Part shown: piece by piece, positions 7,633-14,323 of the stretch
Layout of the letters: each line of letters begins with the position of its first letter
How positions within the stretch are numbered: the stretch's first letter is position 1
Assembly (NCBI GenBank): GCA_021806355.1
Contig: JAJZXT010000092.1
Location: 1-15,852, forward strand
DNA: 15,852 nt
Origin: Thermoplasmata archaeon
Lineage (GTDB): Archaea > Thermoplasmatota > Thermoplasmata > Thermoplasmatales > Thermoplasmataceae
Reading direction: 5' to 3'
The notes under the pieces: model-generated
The model's database searches: none
What the model was told of the DNA's origin: nothing
What the model saw: only the letters and a program-made list of their open reading frames with translations
Translations under genes and position numbers: made by a program

Positions 7633-8478
7633 TCAAAATCCGACCAGTCTCAGAATGTTTATTATAACAACTAATAGAATAAAGAGATAGGCAATGAGTG
7701 TAAAGGCAAAGGAAGTTCTGTATATCGTTCTCCTTCTCCTGAGCTGTGGAATAATAATGCCTATTGCAAGAAACAGTGCCAGGAGGGTTAAGTATATTAT
7801 TACTTTTCCAGATATGCTGTAAACATTGAACCAGGTCATTGAAGGGGCAAGCAAAGATAAGGAAAAAATGGAAAATATTCCAGCCTCGATCAGCAGAATG
7901 GTTTTTCTGCTTATTCCGGAAATAAAGTATAAAAGCGATATGATCGCTTCAAATATGGAAACAGAAAGAATGACTGCAACAATGGTATTACCGGTTGAGT
8001 TCAGGTGTGGTAAAAAAATATAGATATCTCGAAAAGGTGTTATCAGAAACAGTAATCCAGCCCAAATTATAACGGAAAAAAAGATGCGGTAAACATCAAA
8101 ATATGCTCTGTTATAATTTAAATCGATATTTCTTGAATAGGAAGTGCGGAATTTCTGTAAGTCTGGCCTAAACGACCCAGATAAATATGAGTAAAGAATG
8201 GAAAAGAACAAAGGTTTGAAGCTGTAATTTTTTCTCCGGATTGTGTAATATCCGTTTCCAGAGATATCATCCAAAGAAAAGAATTCCGTAACGCTTCTGC
8301 CATTTCCGTAGAATGGAGATTTGAAAAAGGATTCATTTACTCTGCGTGTCAACTTGAAGAACAGTGGTAACTTCGGCGACCTCCAGCCTATGTAAAAGTA
8401 TACCAAAAGTGCAATTATTGTGGATACAATGTACTGAGGTATAAAGTTTAAAAATTTATAAAAATTGTAAACTATCAT
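7633..8478 (-). CDS. Six-TM membrane protein with a large cytoplasmic loop (unknown function)
   Basis: A 281-residue protein with hydrophobic segments at about 14-31, 131-149, 164-187, 193-211, 225-244 and 256-277. Residues 32-130 form a basic, aromatic loop. With the RRRR cluster at 247-250, the positive-inside rule puts this loop in the cytoplasm and both termini outside. I see no catalytic motif: no SipW-type or other signal-peptidase serine/lysine signature and no transporter motif. It is the last gene of a three-gene operon, starting 12 bp after the preceding stop with a weak GGA-type ribosome site, and its stop lies 3 bp from that of the convergent repeat-protein gene. It could help export, process or anchor the two secreted products encoded upstream; that is inference from context only. 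Confidence 0.75.
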   Translation of the reverse strand: MIVYNFYKFLNFIPQYIVSTIIALLVYFYIGWRSPKLPLFFKLTRRVNESFFKSPFYGNGRSVTEFFSLDDISGNGYYTIRRKNYSFKPLFFSILYSYLSGSFRPDLQKFRTSYSRNIDLNYNRAYFDVYRIFFSVIIWAGLLFLITPFRDIYIFLPHLNSTGNTIVAVILSVSIFEAIISLLYFISGISRKTILLIEAGIFSIFSLSLLAPSMTWFNVYSISGKVIIYLTLLALFLAIGIIIPQLRRRRTIYRTSFAFTLIAYLFILLVVIINILRLVGF

Positions 8479-8490
8479 ACTGTATTTCCA

Positions 8491-9108
8491 TCAATAGAAT
8501 TTGCCGTAATTGGTTGTAATTGCCAGATGGTAACTTGATCCGATGTAAGAATGGGCATCTGACCCAATGAAAAATGGCATGGACATTCTTATGTAAATTA
8601 TGCTACTTGCTGCATTACTATTTACCATGATGATTTTCTCTCCGATTGATACAGATGTTCCCGAACCTACTTTCACTGAATAGTTATGGCTGGCAAGTAG
8701 AGTTCCATTTTCAAATGTCATATTGATGATTGGGATATATGGGGAATTCACAGAAATAGCATAAACAACAATCTGGCTCACATATTTATCTCCTGAGTAG
8801 TTGACCAGATTCATACTAATAACTAGAGAGTAGGATCCGTGATTTGAGAAATAAGCAATATTACTTTCATTTATTACACTAACGTGAGATGAAGAATAAG
8901 TTACATTGTCTGAGCTGTTGTAAGCGTTAACTGAACTGGAAATGGACGTGTTCTGGCTTTGCTGAAGCTCTATATCAGGATGGATTGGTGAAACGCTTAA
9001 CTGGTAGCTGTTATCAACTATAACTGCAGCAAATGAAACAGAAGTAAGAATGGTTGTTGAGATAGCCAATAGAATCAATAGCCGGAATCGTCCAAGTGTT
9101 TTTCTCAT
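8491..9108 (-). CDS. Small secreted glycoprotein with signal peptide (unknown function)
   Basis: A 205-residue protein. Residues 1-8 are basic (MRKTLGRF), 9-28 hydrophobic, followed by FAAVIVDN, so export by Sec with cleavage near the AA pair is likely. The rest is Ser/Asn/Val-rich with alternating strands and many N-x-S/T sequons, suggesting a glycosylated beta-sandwich outside the cell. There is no second membrane segment. The stretch right after the signal region, AAV-[IV]-V-x-N, is shared with the protein encoded immediately upstream, so the two may be paralogues. The gene starts 10 bp after that stop codon, with AGGG a few bases before the ATG. TasA/camelysin-like or pilus-like subunits share this general form, but I cannot establish that. 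Confidence 0.75.
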   Translation of the reverse strand: MRKTLGRFRLLILLAISTTILTSVSFAAVIVDNSYQLSVSPIHPDIELQQSQNTSISSSVNAYNSSDNVTYSSSHVSVINESNIAYFSNHGSYSLVISMNLVNYSGDKYVSQIVVYAISVNSPYIPIINMTFENGTLLASHNYSVKVGSGTSVSIGEKIIMVNSNAASSIIYIRMSMPFFIGSDAHSYIGSSYHLAITTNYGKFY

Positions 9109-9118
9109 TTAACCCTGC

Positions 9119-9643
9119 TTACTCCTGCTGCATATTCAGCATAAATGACTCAGGCATAACCGATGTCACGATAATGGAAATGTAAAGTGCATCGCCTTTA
9201 CTGGTTAAATGAATGGGGCCATTGTTACCTGATGACATTGCAATGCCACTCACAGAGCTTCCGTTGAAGGTCATCAGGTTGTTGCTGTAGAATAACTGTA
9301 CACCAGATGGAATCGTTCCATTAAACCACACATATAGAGGATTAACCGTGCTACTGTTATTGTATACTGCTAGCACATTAGTCATCACAACATATCCACT
9401 CCCAGGTATGGTTGAAATATCAACTGTTTCATTTGTGTATTTTGAGTTATTTCCGATGATACCGATGTATCCAGATGAATTGGCGTAATTGTATCCAGGT
9501 CCCTCGGTAAGGTAGACCATATTGGAATGACTATTGTTAGTAGTAATTGTCACGTTATTACTAACTACAACTGCTGCTGTGGTGACAAGCGGTATCATTA
9601 GAGCAAGTACCAGCGTAACAGCAATCATGATGTTTCTTTTCAC
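9119..9643 (-). CDS. Small secreted glycoprotein, first gene of the operon (unknown function)
   Basis: Read from the GTG at 9643 this is a 174-residue protein: basic VKRN start, hydrophobic core to about residue 22, then TTAAVVVSNN and a Ser/Asn/Gly-rich body with about nine N-x-S/T sequons and no further membrane span. Strand-like stretches (YVVMTNVLAVYNN, PLYVWFNGTIP, GVQLFYSNN) suggest a beta-sandwich. The frame also has TTG at 9649 and ATG at 9628. I prefer GTG because the TATA box centred near 9668 predicts transcription start at about 9642. It leads an operon with 9108-8491 (10-bp gap) and 8478-7633 (12-bp gap). Whether it is a pilus/filament subunit or another surface protein is unknown. 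Confidence 0.75.
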   Translation of the reverse strand: MKRNIMIAVTLVLALMIPLVTTAAVVVSNNVTITTNNSHSNMVYLTEGPGYNYANSSGYIGIIGNNSKYTNETVDISTIPGSGYVVMTNVLAVYNNSSTVNPLYVWFNGTIPSGVQLFYSNNLMTFNGSSVSGIAMSSGNNGPIHLTSKGDALYISIIVTSVMPESFMLNMQQE

Positions 9644-9660
9644 GGTCAAATAATACTATA

Positions 9661-9673
9661 GTTATATATAAAT
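9661..9673 (-). promoter_or_regulatory. TATA box of the secreted-protein operon
   Basis: The minus strand reads ATTTATATATAAC, an excellent archaeal box A, preceded by GAGA as a possible BRE. The core TTTATATA is centred at about 9668.5, so start-site geometry points to 9641-9643, the GTG of the first gene. This would be a leaderless mRNA with a GTG start. Confidence 0.65.
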
Positions 9674-9731
9674 CTCATTCAGATTAATTTACAGGTTTTC
9701 AAGGCAACTTTTGGCTTCATTGAGCCTGTGT

Positions 9732-9743
9732 ACCTGATCAGGT
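9732..9743. repeat. Perfect 12-bp palindrome ACCTGATCAGGT
   Basis: The 12-bp sequence equals its own reverse complement and sits about 60 bp upstream of the operon TATA box. It is the size of a half- or full-site for a dimeric regulator. With no second copy nearby, an operator role is a guess. Confidence 0.35.
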
Positions 9744-9807
9744 TGATTTCTAAAACTACCAGAGTGACAAAATTGTAAAAAAAATTCTGTTGGAATCCCC
9801 TTATTAA

Positions 9808-9823
9808 TTATGCAAGAGCATAA
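9808..9823. repeat. Inverted repeat TTATGC-4-GCATAA
   Basis: Perfect 6-bp arms flank AAGA. It is nearly mid-way between the two divergent promoters, about 140 bp from the operon box and 200 bp from the protease box. It may be a regulator site or a chance short hairpin. Confidence 0.3.
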
Positions 9824-10010
9824 CAAAGTGAATGATTGAAAGGTTTTTCACCAGTCCAGGTTTCTAAAATTAAGGTAATTGGTTCATTTCATTTAAAGTG
9901 TCATACTGCCCAATATATCCATAGAATAGGATCATTAGCAATGAATGAACACTGATTATAATCTTAAAGCTCGCTTCTTATCGCAATGATTGTCGTTGAC
10001 TATCAATCTA

Positions 10011-10024
10011 TTTAAATGTATATG
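10011..10024 (+). promoter_or_regulatory. TATA-like promoter of the thermopsin-sedolisin gene
   Basis: Overlapping boxes TTTAAATG (10011-10018) and TGTATATG (10017-10024) predict starts near 10040-10047. Unlike the other promoters here this gives a 25-32 nt leader before the ATG at 10072. No clear Shine-Dalgarno sequence is seen in that leader. Confidence 0.45.
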
Positions 10025-10071
10025 AACCTTGGATAGAGAAAAATTGTTCATCTCAATGATCATGAATTTCA

Positions 10072-13000
10072 ATGAGCAAAAAGATTATCACGGCTCTAGT
10101 ATTGATCGTATCAATCGTAATGGTTGTTAGTGCTGTGGGTATGGCAATTTCATATAACGGCCATTCCACAGCAAAAAGCAATTCATCCGGCGGTAGTGGG
10201 TCAGGGAGTCCCACCAGTCAGCCTTCCGTACCAGCAAGCTCAGGCAATCCAGGGAATCATGCAAGTTCAGTGCATCAGGCTGCGGTGAATAATGTTAACA
10301 AGCTTCTCTTCCTGCCAAATGCACATCCAAATTATAAGCTGGAAAATGGTACTGTAACTCCACTTTACGGTTTTGCTCCTGCACCCATGGGTCTTGGGTT
10401 CTTCGGGTTGCAAAATGAGAGTGGCACCCTTGTGGGCCATAATTATTACAGCAACAGCTTCCAGGCAACATTGAGGATCAACAACCTGAGTGTGTACAAC
10501 CTGGGCAATGACGGCCCCAGCTCCCTGACGTTCCAGTTGAACACTGTAATGGCAAATACAACCCTTTTCGGTGTTGCCAATTACTCATTCTGGACCCAGA
10601 ATGTTATTGTATATTCAACCAGGACACATGTTCTCAGCTTCGAGGATAATATATGGAATTTCTCATCCCCTACGGCGGTCATGACAAACAATGCAATTCT
10701 TAACTCCACTGGCCAGGTCTATCCATATCCTGGTGTCCACATAGCCATAGGGCCTTCCTACAATGTCTCTACGCCCTTTGTTGCTCATCTTTACCTGAAC
10801 ACTTCCCTGTTTAACGGGAACGATGCCGTTTACTTCAACTACTCCATTCCAACAATAGGCGTGAGTGGAACCTATGATCGTGTAACCTTCAACTCCACTC
10901 CAGTACAATCGTCCGATAACCATAATAATCGTCCTAATCTATCCGTTGGTCCTGAACCCAAGTCACAGGTGAAGATCTCAGATTTCCTTGTGAGCGGGAC
11001 AACTCCTGCACCCAATGGCCTTCTATATGACAGTGAGATAATGCTGGGTGGTCCTGGTGGCGGAAGCACTACGAACGTGATGAACATAGGCGGAACAATG
11101 AGCCTGAAATACATCCCTCAGGCTAATCCGGAGGCACCCCCATCCCATCATGTCCCACCACAGCCAAATGCCGGTAACACAGCTGGAACAAGATATGTGA
11201 CCGTACCTTCGGCGTTTGACTTCGGTACAGATACTGGAGAGACTTCAGTGGGTATGGCAGTTGCCTGGAATTCAGCCCATCAGGCAATTCTGACTCCAGG
11301 TCCATCACTTCTGTATGGTATGTGGAACATCAGCGGCCAGAGCCAGATGGAGCAGTTCTATGGCCAGGTTGCACCCAGCAATGCTTTCCTCTTTGTAAGT
11401 CCAGGTAATGTCATGAGCAATGATTACAATGGTTATGTGCCTCTGACATCCTCCGGAGGTTATAACTTCTGGCTGCCTGCAGGCACTTACAGTGCTGAAG
11501 CCCTCATGAGCTACCACAATCCTGAGATAAGCGTACTTATGCCCGGTGAAAACTTTGTGCTTTCCAGCGACCCTTCAACAGGCATATACACACCCCTGTA
11601 TGCTGAAAACAATGCACAGCTGGCAAACATTTCAGTTTCAGGTGACGGAACAATATCAAATCCGTATATTGCCTTCAACCAGGAGTATAATTATATAAGT
11701 CCATTGTTCGGGCAGCTCAATGACTTTGCCTTCCCGCAGTTCGAAGCAGTGATGCTGCTGAACACCAACCAGTATATCGTTTTCAGCAGTATGCCGGCTT
11801 TCCCCATAGTGTATTCTGATACGTACCAGCTCTATTCCCTGTTCTACACGGGACTGCCTGACAATTTCTTGGGATACTGGATCTACAATTCATCCGGCGT
11901 TGTTCTTGAGAACAGCACTTCCATAACTGGATGGTACACATACAACCAGGCTGGTTTCCCCGAGGCTAATGTTGTGTTCTGGAACAGTTCCGGAGGAATC
12001 CTCAACAATGATTTCCTGTCAATGGATTCATCTGTGCTTCTTTACAACAGCCATGTGAGTGTCTGGGGGAACCATTTCAATAACAGCCTTTATCTCACAG
12101 AGCCTTCGCTCAGGGCTTCATGGAATATATGGGGAGAACCCGTTGGAATCTCGATTTTCGGTAACAACAGTTATGTGATAAACAACTTCTTCTCCGTGGT
12201 TGCACCGGCACAGAGCCCGGATTACAGCATATACAGCGGCGAATATGCCAGTTACCATAACAGCTGGAATCTTACCAGTGAGCAGAGCTCGTCAGCCACA
12301 GTCTACCTGTATACAGTAGATGGTGTCGGATACTTCCCGGGATCAGGGAGCGTAGTAGGCGGCCCGTATTATGGTGGCAATTACTGGTACAATTTCAACG
12401 GAGCAATACCATACAATGACAATGGGCTCATAGCAAACGGTGGAGATTACCTGCCCCTGAACGTTATAGATATACCTCCAGCCGATTCAGTGCAGCTTTC
12501 AGGCAGCGTTCCATACGTAATGTCGGATCCTGCTTTCCAGCCATACCTCCTGAATGTTGGGGCTGCCAATGCCAGTGCACCCATGAATGTGGTGATCTAC
12601 CTCAACATGACAAACCTTTCAGAGTTGCAGACCTTTGATTCGGCAGTGAATTCACCCATGTCACCATACTTCCACCAGTTCCTGACTCCACAGCAGTTTA
12701 TGAGTGCCTACTACCCGAACCAGTCAACAGTGGCGGCTGTGGAATCCTACTATTCTTCGCTTGGCCTCAAGGTGTGGAGCTACACCTACGCTCCTCTAGC
12801 CATTGTTGTATCAGGTACTGTCGGTGAGATGGAATCAGCCTTTGGAGTCATTGAATTCAACTACTACTTCAACTATCCGGGAGCTTATCCATCTGAATTC
12901 ATGACCAACACGGCAAACCCGTATATCCCGGCACAGTTCAACGGCACCATATTGCATGTTTACGGGCTCAGCTATTCAACAAGCGTCCTTCTGGGAGGAG

Positions 13001-14190
13001 TGAATCAGCAGCAGGTAAAGGCAGGTCTGACTGCTGCAACCCAGGTCAGCGATCCATATGCCAGCAGTAATGTCCTGACACCTCCAAACCTCGAGAACTA
13101 TTACAATGTCACAACACTGCAGAATGCTGGCTTCACCGGCCAGGGTGTCAGCATCGGCATACTTGGCGTTGGCGAGGCCGTCAGCATGAGCAGCGTCAGT
13201 AAATTCTGGAACACGTATGGCATACACAACCCCACAGTGAAATTCGTAAACCTGACCAGTAACGGAATGAATCCATACAGAGAGGGCTTCGAAGCTGACC
13301 TTGACGTTGAATGGTCAGGTGCAATGGCACCAAATGCAACTATCTATGATGTGATGGTTCCATTCAACATAACCGGAATCGGGGATAACGCAATCAACCT
13401 GGAACTATACTACTTCCTGAATGTAATACATCCCAATGTCATATCTGGAAGCTGGGCAGAACTCCAGTTCCATCACGATAGCGGTTTCGCAGCAATATAT
13501 ACCCAGATTGGCATGCAGGCCGTTGCAGAGGGAACCACAATATTCCTCGGATCTGCTGACAGTCACAGTCCGCTGTATCTTACTGTGATGGCATCTCCAT
13601 ACATTGTCTCCGTAGGTGGGGTTTACACGCAGCTGAACAGTACCGGTGCAATAGTGAACGAGAGCGGCTGGTACCAGCCAGAATACCAGTGGTATGGAGG
13701 TCCCGTTGGATCTGGCGGCGGAAACAGCCTGTTCTTCTCAAGGCCGCTGTACCAGTCAGCTGAAAGGATCATTGTCCCATCAGTGTACACTAACAGGGCC
13801 CAGCCTGATATATCCATGCCTTCCACTCATCTAATAACAGCAGTGCATGGACGGTTCTACGTAGCGGGTGGAACCAGTTATGCCACACCAATATCGGCAG
13901 GCATATTTGCGGACATTGCACAGTACCTGAATGAATCAGGATTGCCCGGAGGAGGATACATGGGCTGGATACAGCCTGTACTCTACGGGCTTGGGTATGG
14001 ATCACTGTTCGGAGCTCCCGGATTCCATCAGGTTAACTATGTGGAGCCCTATCCAGGCGAAACAGGAAGCGGATACCTTGGCCAGGGATGGAATGATTTC
14101 GCAGGAATTGGTACCCTGAGTGCCATGAATCTCTCAATAGATTTCTATGGGTACTACGAGGCCGGGGAATATCTTTCCCGTGGCCTCTGA
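10072..14190 (+). CDS. Secreted fusion of thermopsin (A5) and pro-sedolisin (S53) acid proteases
   Basis: A 1372-residue exported protein. Residues 5-27 are a signal peptide/anchor; 33-66 a Ser/Gly/Pro-rich linker. Residues about 96-420 match thermopsin: PAPMGLGFFGLQNESG (103-118), YSFWTQNV (171-178), SFEDNIWNFS (189-198), GLLYDSEIMLGG (316-327), FDFGTDTGET (382-391). Residues about 420-805 look like a NosD-like beta-helix, closing with GGNYWYNFNG (768-777) and GDYLPL (791-796). Residues 838-930 are a pro-kumamolisin-type propeptide (SPYFHQFLTPQQF, 864-876). The S53 domain starts near 1002. Its catalytic residues are E1074 and D1078 (FEADLDVE), oxyanion D1163 (GSADSHS) and S1269 (GGTSYATP); the spacings of 89 and 195 residues match kumamolisin closely. 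The expected calcium-site acids are Q1320 and N1341. The frame has no upstream in-frame start because of a TGA at 10063. It probably acts outside the cell at low pH. Confidence 0.92.
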   Translation: MSKKIITALVLIVSIVMVVSAVGMAISYNGHSTAKSNSSGGSGSGSPTSQPSVPASSGNPGNHASSVHQAAVNNVNKLLFLPNAHPNYKLENGTVTPLYGFAPAPMGLGFFGLQNESGTLVGHNYYSNSFQATLRINNLSVYNLGNDGPSSLTFQLNTVMANTTLFGVANYSFWTQNVIVYSTRTHVLSFEDNIWNFSSPTAVMTNNAILNSTGQVYPYPGVHIAIGPSYNVSTPFVAHLYLNTSLFNGNDAVYFNYSIPTIGVSGTYDRVTFNSTPVQSSDNHNNRPNLSVGPEPKSQVKISDFLVSGTTPAPNGLLYDSEIMLGGPGGGSTTNVMNIGGTMSLKYIPQANPEAPPSHHVPPQPNAGNTAGTRYVTVPSAFDFGTDTGETSVGMAVAWNSAHQAILTPGPSLLYGMWNISGQSQMEQFYGQVAPSNAFLFVSPGNVMSNDYNGYVPLTSSGGYNFWLPAGTYSAEALMSYHNPEISVLMPGENFVLSSDPSTGIYTPLYAENNAQLANISVSGDGTISNPYIAFNQEYNYISPLFGQLNDFAFPQFEAVMLLNTNQYIVFSSMPAFPIVYSDTYQLYSLFYTGLPDNFLGYWIYNSSGVVLENSTSITGWYTYNQAGFPEANVVFWNSSGGILNNDFLSMDSSVLLYNSHVSVWGNHFNNSLYLTEPSLRASWNIWGEPVGISIFGNNSYVINNFFSVVAPAQSPDYSIYSGEYASYHNSWNLTSEQSSSATVYLYTVDGVGYFPGSGSVVGGPYYGGNYWYNFNGAIPYNDNGLIANGGDYLPLNVIDIPPADSVQLSGSVPYVMSDPAFQPYLLNVGAANASAPMNVVIYLNMTNLSELQTFDSAVNSPMSPYFHQFLTPQQFMSAYYPNQSTVAAVESYYSSLGLKVWSYTYAPLAIVVSGTVGEMESAFGVIEFNYYFNYPGAYPSEFMTNTANPYIPAQFNGTILHVYGLSYSTSVLLGGVNQQQVKAGLTAATQVSDPYASSNVLTPPNLENYYNVTTLQNAGFTGQGVSIGILGVGEAVSMSSVSKFWNTYGIHNPTVKFVNLTSNGMNPYREGFEADLDVEWSGAMAPNATIYDVMVPFNITGIGDNAINLELYYFLNVIHPNVISGSWAELQFHHDSGFAAIYTQIGMQAVAEGTTIFLGSADSHSPLYLTVMASPYIVSVGGVYTQLNSTGAIVNESGWYQPEYQWYGGPVGSGGGNSLFFSRPLYQSAERIIVPSVYTNRAQPDISMPSTHLITAVHGRFYVAGGTSYATPISAGIFADIAQYLNESGLPGGGYMGWIQPVLYGLGYGSLFGAPGFHQVNYVEPYPGETGSGYLGQGWNDFAGIGTLSAMNLSIDFYGYYEAGEYLSRGL

Positions 14191-14222
14191 TTTTTTAAAT
14201 TTTTAAAACTTTCATTTTTTTC
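14191..14222 (+). terminator. Oligo-T terminator after the protease gene
   Basis: Immediately after the stop codon come runs TTTTTT, TTTTT and a TTTTTTT tract ending near 14221, separated by A-rich bases. Repeated T tracts without a G+C-rich hairpin are typical of archaeal transcription termination. Confidence 0.6.
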
Positions 14223-14294
14223 TATTCTATCCTGTCACTGCAGGAGACGTTCTAACAGCAGGCAATATACGGGCATAATAACCTACATACTACT

Positions 14295-14302
14295 CTTATA
14301 TA
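14295..14302 (+). promoter_or_regulatory. TATA box of the DUF2079-like gene
   Basis: CTTATATA is centred at about 14298.5, and 26 bp downstream is 14324-14325, the ATG of the next gene. No leader or Shine-Dalgarno sequence is needed, so the mRNA is probably leaderless. Confidence 0.65.
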
Positions 14303-14323
14303 TTTCCTTGAACATTTTAAACA

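Larger units (their letters stand above)
9650..10071. other. Divergent intergenic region with two promoters
   Basis: About 420 bp separate the minus-strand secreted-protein operon from the plus-strand protease gene. No gene was found in it. It contains the operon TATA box on the left, a TATA-like run at 10011-10024 on the right, and two perfect inverted repeats described separately. Base composition changes across it, with the right side richer in G+C. Confidence 0.55.

Noticed and set aside
7633..8478. Six-TM protein as a SipW-like signal peptidase for the two secreted proteins
   Set aside because: No serine/lysine signal-peptidase motifs are visible and the six-TM layout is wrong for that family.
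10056..10130. Short upstream ORF (ATG at 10056/10062) overlapping the start of the protease gene
   Set aside because: It is about 22 codons in another frame with no ribosome site; probably chance, though leader regulation cannot be excluded.
10663..11517. Several 61-86-codon minus-strand ORFs inside the protease gene
   Set aside because: They are antisense to strongly supported thermopsin coding sequence and lack starts, promoters and recognisable motifs.
12976..14119. ORFs on both strands inside the sedolisin domain
   Set aside because: They are shadows of a frame that carries all S53 catalytic motifs.
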